Source: Aquarana catesbeiana (lineage: Eukaryota > Chordata > Amphibia > Anura > Ranidae). Taken from it: a stretch of DNA of 64,000 nucleotides. The stretch covers positions 209,577,609 to 209,641,608 of the forward strand of contig NC_133332.1 of NCBI RefSeq assembly GCF_042186555.1, read 5' to 3'. The notes below the pieces were generated by a model. That model saw only the letters and a program-made list of their open reading frames with translations. It was not told the origin of the DNA and ran no database searches. How positions within the stretch are numbered: position 1 is the stretch's first letter; each line of letters opens with the position of its first letter. Made by a program: the position numbers and the translations under genes. Shown piece after piece: positions 23,913-35,699 of the stretch.

Positions 23913-25860
23913 ATGCAGCCTCACCAGTGCCCATCAAATGCAGCCTCACTGTGCCCATCAATGCAGCCTCACTGTGCCCATCAATGCAGCCTCTCTGCCA
24001 GTCCATGCAGCCTCACTGTGCCCATCCATGCAGCCTTGCTGTGCCCATCCATGCAGTCTCACTGTACCCATCAATGCAGCCTCACTGCCCATCAATGCAG
24101 CCTTACTGTGCCCATCATTGCAGCCTCACGGTGACCATCATGGCAGCCTCACTGCCCATCAATGCAGCCTCACTGTGCCCATCATTGCAGCATCACTGTA
24201 CCCATCAATCTAGCCTCACTGTACCCATCATTGCAGCCTCATTGTACCCATCATTGCAGCCTCACTATACCCATCAATGCAGCCTCACTGCCCATCAATG
24301 CAGCCTCACTGTGCCCATCATTGCAGCCTCACTGTGCCCTTCAAAGCAGCCTCACTGTGCCCACCATTGCAGCCTTACTGTGCCCATCATTGCAGCCTCA
24401 CTGTACCCATCAATGCAGCCTCACAGTGCCCATCATTGCAGCCTCACAGTGCCCATCATTGCAGCCTCACCATGCCCATCAATGCAGCCTCACCGTGCCC
24501 ATCATTGCAGCCTTACTGTGCCCTTCATTGCAGCCTCACCATGCCCATAATTGCAGCCTTACCATGTCCATCATTGCAGCCTTACTGTGCCCATCATTAC
24601 AGCCTGACCATGCATCATCATTGCAGCCTCACCGTGCCCATCATTGCAGCCTCACCGTGCCCATCATTGCAGCCTCACTGTACCCATCAATGCAGCCTCA
24701 CTGCCCATCAATGCAGTCTTACTGTGCCCATCATTGCAGCCTCACGGTGAACATCGTGGCAGCTTCACTGCCCATCAATGCAGCCTCACTGTGCCCATCA
24801 TTGCAGCCTCACTGTACCCATCAATGTAGCCTCACTGTACCCATCATTGCAGCCTCATTGTACCCATCATTGCAGCCTCACTATACCCATCAATGCAGCC
24901 TCACTGCCCATCATTGCAGCCTCACTGTGCCCACCATTGCAGCCTTACTGTGCCCATCATTGCAGCCTCACTGTACCCATCAATGCAGCCTCACAGTGCC
25001 CATCATTGCAGCCTCACAGTGCCCATCATTGCAACCTCACCCTGCCAATCATTGCAGCCTCACCGTGCCCATCATTGCAGGCTTACTGTGCCCATCATTG
25101 CAGCCTCACCATGCCCATAATTGCAGCCTTACCATGTCCATCATTGCAGCCTTACTGTGCCCATCATTGCAGCCTGACCATGCATCATCATTGCAGCCTC
25201 ACCGTGCCCATAATTTCAGCCTTACTGTGCCCATCATTGTAGCCTTACCATGCCCACAATTGCAGCCTTACCGTGCCCACAATTGCAGCCTTACTGTGCT
25301 CATCATTGCAGCCTCACCATGCCCACAATTCGAGCCTTACCGCACCCATAATTGCAGCCTTACCATGCCCATTGCAGCTTTACCGTGCCCACAATTACAG
25401 CCTTACTGTGCCCATAATTGCAGCTTTACAATGCCCATTGCAGCCTTACCATGCCCATAATTGCAGCCTTACCATGCCCATTGCAGCCTTACCGTACCCA
25501 TAATTGCAGCCTCACCGTGCCCATAATTGCGGCCTTACTGTGCCCATCATTGCAGCCTTACCGTGCCCACAATTGCAGCCTTACCATGCCCACAATTGCA
25601 GCCTTACCGTGCTCATCATTGCAGCCTCACCGTACCCACAAATGCAGCCTTACCGTGCCCACAATTGCAGCCTTACCGTGCCCATAATTGCAGCCTTAGC
25701 ATGCCCATTGCAGCCTTACCATGCCCATAATTGCAGCCTTACCATGCCCATTGCAGCCTTACTGTGCCCATAATTGCAGCCTCACCGTGCCCATAATTGC
25801 AGCCTTACCATGCCTATACTTGCAGCCTCACCGTGCTCATTATTGCAGCCTCACTACAGT
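23913..25860. repeat. Minisatellite, 23-bp unit, with ~616-bp internal duplication
   Basis: About 85 units have the core GCAGCCTCACTGTGCCCATC; shorter units occur near both ends. A block starting at ~24,162 recurs at ~24,778 with the same pattern of variant units, so part of the array was duplicated as a ~616-bp segment. The right third shifts to GCCCATAATTGCAGCCTTAC-type units. Open frames of up to 432 codons are stop-free repeat artefacts. Confidence 0.93.
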
Positions 25861-25916
25861 CAGTGCCTGGCTGAATTACACACAGCAGACATCCATCTCC
25901 CACTGACGATGTGTCA

Positions 25917-26090
25917 GGGTGGTAGTTCAGTGTGAAATGTTCGGCTGTGCTGCCTGTGACAAACGTCCCACCCTCCTCCTAGACCAGCTCGTGTGATAGA
26001 CAGAGCACTGCATCTATCACACAAGCTGGTCTAGGAGGAGGGCAGGACTTTTGTTACAGCGCGGACAAACTTTTCACACTGAACTCCGTG
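25917..26090. repeat. Hairpin near the right end of the hAT-like element
   Basis: The left arm contains TAGTTCAGTGTGAAA...CTCCTCCTAGACCAGCT and the right arm AGCTGGTCTAGGAGGAGG...TTTTCACACTGAACT, with a short loop around 26,003. Arms are about 75-80 bp with a few mismatches. Confidence 0.75.
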
Positions 26091-26289
26091 CCTGCTGTGT
26101 GTGACAGGAGGAGGGAGGGGGGCGCTGCAGCCGCCCACAGCCATGGCTTAGCTCAAAGCGGCCCCAGGGCAGGCAGCCTACCGGGAAATGTCCCGATATC
26201 CCGGTAGGCCAGTCCGGCCCTGTTTGCACCCCCCCTCGGCCTGCACCCCTGGCGGGCGCCAGTCTTGCCAACCTGTTGGTATGCCCCTG

Positions 26290-26410
26290 CATGGCCTTAG
26301 TCATAACTATTAGTTATGACTAAAGCGTGTAGGCTGAAACTCGTCAACTCACTGTATTGTGATTTGTACACTGTGGATTTTGCAATAAATTAAGATTTTT
26401 AAGAGCAGCA
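26290..26410 (+). repeat. Possible Penelope-like element tail with hammerhead-like motif
   Basis: At 26318-26345 the order is GACTAA, AGC (loop) GCT, GAAAC, TCGTC. This resembles a hammerhead core (CUGAUGA, stem II, GAAA(C), cleavage-site GUC) in degraded form. It is followed within ~50 bases by TTTTGCAATAAATT, a possible 3' end. Hammerhead motifs are a known component of PLE terminal repeats. The assignment is an inference from motif order only. Confidence 0.35.
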
Positions 26411-26790
26411 ACAATAGTGCAAATTACTTTTATAGAAGATTCCCAGAGTCTAGCATTCACAAAACAGAAGAATGTGGGTAATCCCATAAAGTTCTCTAAC
26501 ACCACCACCATCCCCCCTTGAAGCATTGCAGTAAAAGCCTTGATGGTTTGAACACAGGGAATATAGAAGACCACTTCTCCCAGTAATGGCTACTACTGTA
26601 CTCTACCAGCTTCCCTCCAAGCAATATATCTATCACCGTCTTTCCGTAGTGCCCCTCTCCTAGCAGGGGCAGGGCTGCCACTTCACTCCTGTGACTCCTA
26701 ACGTCAAAGCCCACGCACCATCTGTTGGGGCATCTAGTGGCCAGTCAGGAGAACTACCACAGACAGCATCTGTACCCTACAGCGTCATTA
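26411..26790. other. Intergenic, nothing recognised
   Basis: Short open frames only, without recognisable domains. Confidence 0.3.
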
Positions 26791-26793
26791 TAA

Positions 26794-27663
26794 GGCCTCA
26801 TGCACACGAGACGCCGGTGCAAACACTGCTGCACACATGTTTTTAAAAGCTGAAACCGGCGTTTAGAAACGCACGTTTTGCCGCGTTTGCATGCCGCGTT
26901 TGCGTCTAGAAGCGTCTGCAGAGCAGAGAATGACATTTTGCGACCCAACTTTGGGGCCCCGTATCTTGGGGCCACTTGGTGCTAGGAACCCCAAATTTGG
27001 TGTGATAACACAGTGGAACTAGCACTACAACATATCCACAACATTGGGGTTCCTAGCACCAAGTGGCCCCGAGGTACGGGGCCCCAAAGTCGGGTTACAA
27101 AATGTCAAGCACTTCTGCAGCAGAGAATGACATTTTCCGACCTGAGTTTGGCGCCCCATATCTCGGGGCCCTTGGTGCTAGGAACCCCAAATTTGGATAT
27201 GTTATAGTGTTAGTCCAACTATGTTAGTACACCACATTTGTGGTTCCTAGCACCAAGTGGCCCTGAGATATGGGGCCCCAAAGTCGGGTCGCAAAATGTC
27301 AACCACTTTCTGCAGCAGAGAATGACATTTTGTGACCCAACTTTGGGGCCCCATAAAGTTGGATATGTTGTAGTGCTGGTTCCACTGTGTTTGCACTTGT
27401 CAATGCAAACGCGGCTAAACGCGGTACCGGCGTTTAGCCACGTTTAGCAGTGTTTGGCGTCTGAAACGTGGAAAACTTTTGCGTCTGAACCCATTTTTTT
27501 GCTTCTGGAAAAACAAGGTTAAACGCAACTGCCTAAAATCGCCAAAAAACAAGACTGTGTACATGGACACATAGGATAACATTGAATGGGTTCAGGGGCA
27601 GTTGAAAAAAATGTCCAACTGCCTCTGAACGAGCGTTTAACAGCGTCTCATGTGCATGAGGCC
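26794..27663. mobile_element. PIF/Harbinger-like MITE (870 bp) with alternating inverted interior repeats
   Basis: The ends GGCCTCATGCACACGAGACG and CGTCTCATGTGCATGAGGCC are near-exact inverted repeats, flanked by TAA (26791-26793) and TTA (27664-27666). The interior 26917-27390 holds five copies of one ~85-100 bp segment marked by GAGAATGACATTTT and GGTGCTAGGAACCCC, in orientations + - + - +. Confidence 0.8.
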
Positions 27664-27666
27664 TTA

Positions 27667-28180
27667 GTAGTAGTTGTAGTAAATTAGCAGTAATGTGTTT
27701 TTTTGTAGGCAATATGTAAAGTTAAAAAAAAAATGTAGGTTTATATGGAATGTGGTCCATGTGGAACAATTAGAACTCAAAAACTGTCAGATTTTTATTG
27801 CTTTCTTTGTCCCTGCTGGACAGATTCATCCTTGACCAGTGTAGATCAGATGTTACCAACCTTCTATGTCTGCTCGACCACCTTACTCAGCTTACCCCTT
27901 AATATTAATACCAATTAATGAGACCACACCTGGAATGGAGTAAAATGGCCATAGCAGCCTTCTTTATTAACCAAAAACCCATATTATTTTACATAAACAT
28001 CTGAAACACAACGATTTTCTCCCTGATTGGTCTTATGACAGTACCCAGAATCCAAATACTATTTCACTTCTGCACTGCGGGCCCTTTTACCATAGTAGGC
28101 CTCCCCCTGTGAAAAACACCAGCTCGGAGACAACCGCCACTACCCGCAGTGCAACCATTACCATCTTCCAGTTAACTTAT
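27667..28180. other. Intergenic, nothing firmly recognised
   Basis: Left flank of the piggyBac insertion. The continuing sequence reappears at 34109. No coding signal was recognised. Confidence 0.3.
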
Positions 28181-28630
28181 TTAACCACTTAAGGACCGCC
28201 TAACGCCGATTTACGTCGGCAAGGCGGCACGGGCAGGCAAAATCACGTACATGTACGTGATTTGCCTCTCGCGGGTGGGGGGTCCGATCGGACCCCCCCC
28301 CGGTGCCCGAAGCGGTCCCGTTCTGTTCCCCGGCGATCCGAGATGAGGGGGAGGCCATCCGTTCGTGGCCCCCCCCTCGCGATCGCCGCCGGCCAATGGG
28401 AACACTCCTTTGCTGCTGTATGCTAAACAGCAGCAAAGGAAATGATGTCATCTCCCCTCGGCTCGGTATTTTCCGTTCCAGCGCCGAGGGGAGAAGACAT
28501 CAATGTGAGTGCACAACACACACACACACAGTAGAACATGCCAGGCATACAAAACACCCCGATCCCCCCCCCGATCGCCCCCCGATCCCCCCCCAATCAC
28601 CCCCCCCCCCCTGTCACAAACTGACACCAG

Positions 28631-28662
<32 letters not shown>

Positions 28663-29095
28663 CTGATTACTGCATAGTGTCAGTTTGTGACAGTTACAGT
28701 GTTGGGACAGTGAGTATCACCCCCCTTTAGGTCTAGGGTACCCCCCTAACCCCCCCTAATAAAGTTTTAACCCCTTGATCACCCCCTGTCACCAGTGTTG
28801 CTAAGCGATCATTTTTCTGATCGCTGTATTAGTGTCGCTGGTGACGCTAGTTAGTGAGGTAAATATTTAGGTTCGCCGTCAGCGTTTTATAGTGACAGGG
28901 ACCCCCATATACTACCTAATAAATGTTTTAACCCCTTGATTGCCCCCTAGTTAACCCTTTCACCACTGATCACCGTATAACCGTTACGGGTGACGCAGGT
29001 TAGTTCGTTTATTTTTTATAGTGTCAGGGCACCCGCCGTTTATTACCTAATAAAGGTTTAGCCCCCTGATCGCCCGGCGGTGATATGCGTCGCCC

Positions 29096-30165
29096 CAGGC
29101 AGCGTCAGATTAGCGCCAGTACCGCTAACACCCACGCACGCAGCATGCGCCTCCCTTAGTGGTATAGTATCTGATCGGATCAATATCTGATCTGATCAGA
29201 TCTATACTAGCGTCCCCAGCAGTTTAGGGTTCCCAAAAACACAGTGTTAGCGGGATCAGCCCAGATACCCGCTAGCACCTGCGTTTTGCCCCTCCGCCCA
29301 GCCCACCCAAGTGCAGTATCGATCGATCACTGTCACTTACAAAACACTAAACGCATAACTGCAGCGTTCACAGAGTCAGGCCTGATCCCTGCGATCGCTA
29401 ACAGTTTTTTTGGTAGCATTTTGGTGAACTGGCAAGCAAGCACCAGGCAGCGTCAGGTTAGCGCCAGTACCGCTAACACCCACGCACGCACCGTACACCT
29501 CCCTTAGTGGTATAGTATCTGATCGGATCAATATCTGATCCGATCAGATCTATACTAGCGTCCCCAGCAGTTTAGGGTTCCCAAAAACGCAGTGTTAGCG
29601 GGATCAGCCCAGATACCTGCTAGCACCTGCGTTGTGCCCCTCCGCCCGGCCCAGCCCATCCCACCCAAGTGCAGTATCGATCGATCACTGACACTTACAA
29701 GGCACTAAACGCATAACTGCAGCGTTCGCAGAGTCAGGCCTGATCCCTGCGATCGCTAACAGTTTTTTTGGTAGCATTTTGGTGAACTAGCAAGCACCGG
29801 CCCCAGGCAGCGTCAGGTTAGCGCCAGTACCACTAACACCCACGCACGCAGCATACGCCTCCTTTAGTGGTATAGTATCTGAACGGATCAATATCTGATC
29901 CGATCAGATCAGATCTATACTAGCGTCCCCAGCAGTTTAGGGTTCCCAAAAACGCAGTGTTAGCGGGATCAACCCAGATACCTGCTAGCACCTGCGTTTT
30001 GCCCCTCCGCCCGGCCCAGTCCAGCCCACCCAAGTGCAGTATCGATCGATCACTGTCACTTACAAAACACTAAACGCATAACTGCAGCGTTTGCAGAGTC
30101 AGGCCTGATCCCTGCGATCGCTAACAGTTTTTTTGGAAGCTTTTTATTGAACTGGCAAGCACCAG
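29096..30165. repeat. Three tandem ~350-bp repeats inside the piggyBac element
   Basis: CAGGCAGCGTCAG(A/G)TTAGCGCC starts each unit at 29096, 29444 and 29804. Each unit includes GTATAGTATCTGATCGGATC, TTTAGGGTTCCCAAAAACGC and ATCGATCGATCACTG. Periods are 348 and 360 bp. Confidence 0.9.
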
Positions 30166-30220
30166 CGGCCTAGTACACCCCGGTCGTAGTCAAACCAGCA
30201 CTGCAGTAACACTTGGTGAC

Positions 30221-30609
30221 GTGGCGAGTCCCATAAGTGCAGTTCAAGCTGGTGAGGTGACAAGCACAAGTAGTGTCCCGCTGCCACCAAAAAGACAAAC
30301 ACAGGCCCGTCGTGCCCATAGTGCCCTTCCTGCTGCATTCGCCAATCCTAATTGGGAACCCACCACTTCTGCAGCGCCCGTACTTCCCCCATTCACATCC
30401 CCCAACGAAATGCAGTCGGCTGCATGAGAGGCATTTTTATGTGCTCCCGAGTACCCCTACCCAACGAACCCCCCCCAAAAAGATGTTGTGTCTGCAGCAA
30501 ACGCGGATATAGGCGTGACACCTGCTATTATTGTCCCTTCTGTCCTGACAATCCTGGTCTTTGCATTGGTGAATGTTTTGAACGCTACCATACACTAGTT
30601 GAGTATTAG
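30221..30609 (+). pseudogene. piggyBac transposase remnant: N-terminal stub and C-terminal cysteine-rich domain
   Basis: The frame 30221-30427 ends in PNWEPTTSAAPVLPPFTSP, resembling the segment just before the catalytic domain in piggyBac transposases. After a stop at 30425 and a frame change, 30352-30609 encodes KRCCVCSKRGYRRDTCYYC followed by CPDNPGLCIGECFERYHT. This is the cross-brace cysteine-rich zinc-binding domain at the C-terminus, which binds the element's ends. The ~350-residue DDD catalytic domain that should lie between is absent, so no transposase can be made. The frame ends at TAG (30607-30609). The broken frame and the missing core both argue for a fossil. Confidence 0.85.
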
Positions 30610-32179
30610 CGTAGGGTACAGCATTGCACAGACTAGGCACACTTTCACAGGGTCTCCCAAGATGCCATCGCATTTTGAGAGACCCGAACCTGGAACCGGT
30701 TACAGTTATAAAAGTTAGTTACAAAAAAAGTGTAAAAAAAAAAAAAATATATATAAAATAAAAAAAAATAGTTGTCGTTTTATTGTTCTCTCTCTCTATT
30801 CTCTCTCTCTATTGTTCTGCTCTTTTTTTACTGTATTCTATTCTGCAGTGTTTTATTGTTATTGTTATTGTTATTATGTTTTATCATGTTTGTTTTTCAG
30901 GTATGTAATTATTTATACTTTATTGTTTACTGTGCTTTATTGTTAACCATTTTTTTGTCTTCAGGTACGCCATTCACAACTTTGAGTGGTTATACCAGAA
31001 TGATGCCTGCAGGTTTAGGTATCATCTTGGTATCATTCTTTTCAGCCAGCGGTCGGCTTTCATGTAAAAGCAATCCTAGCGGCTAATTAGCCTCTAGACT
31101 GCCTTTACAACCCGTGGGAGGGAATGCCCCCCCCCCCCACCGTCTTCCGTGTTTTTCTCTGGCTCTCCTGTCTCAACAGGGAACCTGAGAATGCAGCCGG
31201 TGATTCAGCCAGCTGACCATAGAGCTGATCAGAGACAAGAGTGGCTCCAAACATCTCTATGGCCTAAGAAACCGGAAGCTACGAGCATTTTATGACTTAG
31301 ATTTCGCCGGATGTAAATAGCGCCATTGGGAAATTGGGGAAGCATTTTATCACACCGATCTTGGTGTGGTCAGATGCTTTGAGGGCAGAGGAGAGATCTA
31401 GGGTCTAATAGACCCCAATTTTTTCAAAAAAGAGTACCTGTCACTACCTATTGCTATCATAGGGGATATTTACATTCCCCGAGATAACAATAAAAATGAT
31501 TTAAAAAAAAAAAAAATGAAAGGAACAGTTTAAAAATAAGATAAAAAAGCAAAAAAATAATAAAGAAAAAAAAAAAAAAAAAAAAAAGCACCCCTGTCGC
31601 CCCCTGCTCTTGCGCTAAGGCGAACGCAAGCGGCGGTCTGTCGTCAAACGTAAACAGCAATTGCACCATGCATGTGAGGTATCGCCGCGAAGGTCAGATC
31701 GAGGGCAGTAATTTTTGCAGTAGACCTCCTCTGTAGATCTAAAGTGGTAACCTGTAAAGGCTTTTAAAGGCTTTTAAAAATGTATTTATTTTGTTGCCAC
31801 TGCACGTTTGTGCGCAATTGTAAAGCATGTCATGTTTGGTATCCATGTACTCGGTCTAAGATCATCTTTTTTATTTCATCAAACATTTGGGCAATATAGT
31901 GTGTTTTAGTGCATTAAAATTTAAAAAAGTGTGTTTTTTCCCCAAAAAATGCGTTTGAAAAATCGCTGCGCAAATACTGTGTGAAAAAAAAAAATGAAAC
32001 ACCCACCATTTTAATCTGTAGGGCATTTGCTTTAAAAAAATATATAATGTTTGGGGGTTCAAAGTAATTTTCTTGCAAAAAAAAAAAAACTTTTTCATGT
32101 AAAAAATAAGTGTCAGAAAGGGCTTTGTCTTCAAGTGGTTAGAAGAGTGGGTGATGTGTGACATAAGCTTCTAAATGTT

Positions 32180-33640
32180 GTGCATAAAATGCCAGGACAG
32201 TTCAAAACCCCCCCAAATGACCCCATTTTGGAAAGTAGACACCCCAAGCTATTTGCTGAGAGGCATGTCGAGTCCATGGAATATTTTATATTGCGACACA
32301 AGTTGCGGGAAAGAGACAAATTTTTTTTTTTTTTTTTTTTTTTTGCACAAAGTTGTCACTAAATGATATATTGCTCAAACATGCCATGGGAATATGTGAA
32401 ATTACACCCCAAAATACATTCTGCTGCTTCTCCTGAGTACGGGGATACCATATGTGTGAGACTTTTTGGGAGCCTAGCCGTGTACGGGACCCCGAAAACC
32501 AAGCACCGCCTTCAGGCTTTCTAAGGGGCGTGAATTTTTGATTTCACTCTTCACTGCCTATCACAGTTTCGGAGGCCATGGAATGCCCAGGTGGCACAAA
32601 ACCCCCCCAAATGACCCCATTTTGGAAAGTAGACACCCCAAGCTATTTGCTGAGAGGTATAGTGAGTATTTTGCAGACCTCACTTTTTGTCACAAAGTTT
32701 TGAAATTTGAAAAAAGAAAAAAAAAAAAAGTTTTTTCTTGTCTTTCTTCATTTTCAAAAACAAATGAGAGCTGCAAAATACTCACCATGCCTCTCAGCAA
32801 ATAGCTTGGGGTGTCTACTTTCCAAAATGGGGTCATTTGGGGGGGGTTTGTGCCACCTGGGCATTCCATGGCCTCCGAAACGGTGTTAGGCAGTGAAGAG
32901 TAAAATCAAAAATTCACGCCCTTAAAAACGCTGAAGGCGGTGATTGGTTTTCGGGGCCCCGTACGCGGCTAGGCTCCCAAAAAGTCCCACACATGTGGTA
33001 TCCCCATACTCAGGAGAAGCAGCTAAATGTATTTTGGGGTGCAATTCCACATAGGCCCATGGCCTGTGTGAGCAATATATCATTTAGTGACAACTTTGTG
33101 CAAAAAAAAAAAAAAAAAAAAAAAAGTGTCACTTTCCCGCAACTTGTGTCAAAATATAAAATATTCCATGGACTCAATATGCCTCTCAGCAAATAGCTTG
33201 GGGTGTCTACTTTCCAAAATGGGGTCATTTGGGGGGGGGTTGTGCCACCTGGGCATTCCATGGCCTCCGAAACTGTGATAGGCAGTGAAGAGTGAAATCA
33301 AAAAGTTACACCCTTAGAAATCCTGAAGGCGGTGATTGGTTTTCGGGGTCCCATACGCGGCTAGGCTCCCAAAAAGTCCCACACATGTGGTATCCCCGTA
33401 CTCAGGAGAAGTAGCTGAATATATTTTGGGGTGCAATTCCACATAGGCCCATGGCCTGTGTGAGCAATATATCATTTAGTGACAACTTTTTGTAAATATT
33501 TTTTTTTTTTTTTTTTTTTGTCATTATTCAATCACTTGGGACAAAAAAAATAAATATTCAATGGGTTCAACATGCCTATCAGCAATTTCCTTGGGGTGTC
33601 TACTTTCCAAAATGGGGTCATTTGGGGGGGTTTTGTACTG
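32180..33640. repeat. Five copies of a ~60-bp motif in both orientations inside the piggyBac element
   Basis: ACCCCATTTTGGAAAGTAGA plus AGCTATTTGCTGAGAGG occurs on the + strand near 32219 and 32612. It occurs on the minus strand near 32785-32840, 33180-33230 and (diverged) 33585-33625. Neighbouring words (CTCCTGAGTACGGGGATACC) follow the same orientation, so longer segments are inverted around ~32,700. Related sequence also occurs in the TTAA elements at 45,000-45,300 and 46,380-46,500. Confidence 0.85.
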
Positions 33641-34108
33641 CCCTGCCATTTTAGCACCTCAAGAAATGACATAGGCAGTCATAAACTAAAAGCTGTGTAA
33701 ATTCCAGAAAATGTACCCTAGTTTGTAGACGCTATAACTTTTGCGCAAACCAATAAATATACGCTTATTGACATTTTTTTTACCAAAGACATGTGGCCGA
33801 ATACATTTTGGCCTAAATGTATGACTAAAATTGAGTTTATTGGATTTTTTTTATAACAAAAAGTAGAAAATATCATTTTTTTTCAAAATTTTCGGTCTTT
33901 TTCCGTTTATAGCGCAAAAAATAAAAACTGCAGAAGTGATCAAATACCATCAAAAGAAAGCTCTATTTGTGGGAAGAAAAGGACGCAAATTTCGTTTGGG
34001 TACAGCATTGCATAACCGCGCAATTAGCAGTTAAAGCGACGCAGTGCCAAATTGGAAAAAGACCTCTGGTCCTTAGGCAGCATAATGGTCCGGGGCTCAA
34101 GTGGTTAA

Positions 34109-34842
34109 CTGGAATACACCAGAGGGGATCATACCACCTATGAGTCCCCCACACTTCCATCTCCAAAGTATTTCCTTACACCGTCAAAAGACCAACCACC
34201 GCCATCCGATCAACCGATCAGCTGCCATGACCTCCCCAGCAACTCCTGCACCTGCAATGAAAGAAAAATAAACAAACAACACATGGAGGGTGGGTGGGAA
34301 ACTGCCTGCCTTGTCACCTGTCCTCCCACTGAATGCCTTGGAGACCCCACCTCCTTCTTAAATAAACTATCTGTGCCCCTCCTCATCCTGTTACTCCTGA
34401 CCAATCCAACTTTTTCCACTTTTCACCTACCCATCCTTAACCCTGTAGTTGCCAACCCTTCTCACACTGTCATGCTGCCCCTTTGCTATCCTTTCCATTT
34501 CATTTCACTCGCTCTGGGCCTTCCTATATACAGTATTTGCACTGCTGGCCACTGTCTCCGATATATAAAGTCATTTCACAGCTGTCATCAAAACAGGCAG
34601 TGAGGGGAATATTTCAATGGAGACTCTTGTTCTGATGACAATACATTTTAGAGAGATTTCAGATATGGAGCCCTATAAGGACTTTAATCATTTTGTAGTC
34701 TATCCAATTTTTTTTTTTAGAAAATGGTTTTGGCTTTCAATATAGTTTATTTTAGTAGATAATAGGTGAAAAAATTGTTATGTTGCTAAATAGCATTAAA
34801 GTTAGCTATTTCTAGAGCAAATAACAGATTTCCTTTAAATCA
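34109..34842. other. Intergenic, nothing firmly recognised
   Basis: Right flank of the piggyBac element. The 106-codon frame at 34283-34603 has no recognisable domain. Confidence 0.3.
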
Positions 34843-34850
34843 GATTAAAG

Positions 34851-35692
34851 CAGGGGCGTAACTACCACCATAGCGACCCATGCGGGCGCTATGGGGCCCG
34901 CAGCCGAGTGGGGCCCAGTGAGGATGAGAGCACCGCCGGCACAGTCTCCCAGCCAAGGGAAGAGAGAGGAGAGAAAGAGGCGAGCAGTCCGTATCAGCAG
35001 AGAACTGAATTGCCTGATGTAAGAGCTTTCATTAGAACTTCCAGTGTTTTCGGGGCTCACGTCACATAGCTCCACCTCTTGGCCCGGCGCCTTTGATAAA
35101 CAGAACGCCAATCCAATGCGGGACATGTGACATCATCAAAGGCGTCGGGCCAAGAGGTGAGGCTATGTGACGATGAGCCCCGGGAAGACGGGAAATTCAA
35201 ATGAAAGCTATTACAGTGGGCAATCCCGCTCTCTGCTCATCCGGGTGGCTTGCCTCTTCCTCTGCATAGGTGAGACCGTATGGGGCACAGGCAGACCAGG
35301 CTGTATGGGGCACAGGTCACGCTGTATTGGGCACAGGTCACGCTGCATTGGGCACAGGTCACGTTGCATGGGGCACAGGTCACGCTGCATGGGGCACAGG
35401 TCATGCTGCATTGGGCACAGGTCACGTTGTATGGGGCACAGGTCACGCTGTATGGGGCACAGGTCACGCTGTATGGGGCACAGATCACGCTGTATGGGGC
35501 ACAGGTCATGCTGTATGGGGCACAGGTCACACTGTATTGGGCACAGGTCACGCTGCATTGTGCACAGGTCACGCTGTATGTGGCACAGCTCACGCTGCAT
35601 TGACACTAGGGCAGCTGTGGGGGGGGCTGTTTGCAGGGGGGCCCCATACAACATTTTGCTATGGGGCCCTGCTATTTCTAGTTACGCCCCTG
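34851..35692. mobile_element. hAT-type non-autonomous element (842 bp)
   Basis: The left end CAGGGGCGTAACTA and right end TAGTTACGCCCCTG are exact 14-bp inverted repeats. GATTAAAG is perfectly duplicated on both sides (34843-34850 and 35693-35700). An 8-bp duplication with CAGGG ends identifies the hAT superfamily. The interior includes a 21-bp minisatellite, whose divisible-by-3 unit creates a false 232-codon open frame (35167-35865). Confidence 0.9.
35275..35605. repeat. Minisatellite, 21-bp unit (about 15 copies)
   Basis: Units read GGCACAGGTCACGCTGTATG plus one base, with substitutions. It lies wholly inside the hAT element at 34851-35692. Confidence 0.92.
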
Positions 35693-35699
35693 GATTAAA

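Larger units (their letters stand above)
22582..26222. mobile_element. hAT-like non-autonomous element (3.64 kb) filled by two minisatellites
   Basis: The left end CAGGGCCAGACGTGG and the complement of the right end, CAGGGCCGGACTGGCC, are inverted repeats. The flanks TTTGCGCC (22574-22581) and TTTGCACC (26223-26230) match at 7 of 8 positions. An 8-bp duplication with a CAGGG start is typical of the hAT superfamily. The interior consists of ~450 bp of unique sequence, a 30/38-bp array, a 23-bp array, and a hairpin near the right end. No transposase is visible. Confidence 0.7.
28185..34104 (+). mobile_element. piggyBac element (5.9 kb), internally deleted
   Basis: TTAA is present on both sides (28181-28184 and 34105-34108). 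The left end is CCACTTAAGGACCGCC; the complement of the right end is CCACTTGAGCCCCGGACC. TTAA targeting and a piggyBac-type transposase remnant (30221-30609) define the superfamily. The left third contains a three-copy ~350-bp repeat; the right third contains repeats in both orientations. The large size with most of the transposase missing suggests a non-autonomous derivative that gained internal repeats. Confidence 0.85.

Noticed and set aside
23091..25906. Long + strand open frames (359 and 432 codons) as a gene
   Set aside because: They are translations of the 30-bp and 23-bp tandem units, open in several frames at once, with no exon signals.
28303..28677. 124-codon frame with Pro-rich product
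   Set aside because: It lies in the low-complexity CCCCGATC-rich 5' part of the piggyBac element and ends in a poly-T run.
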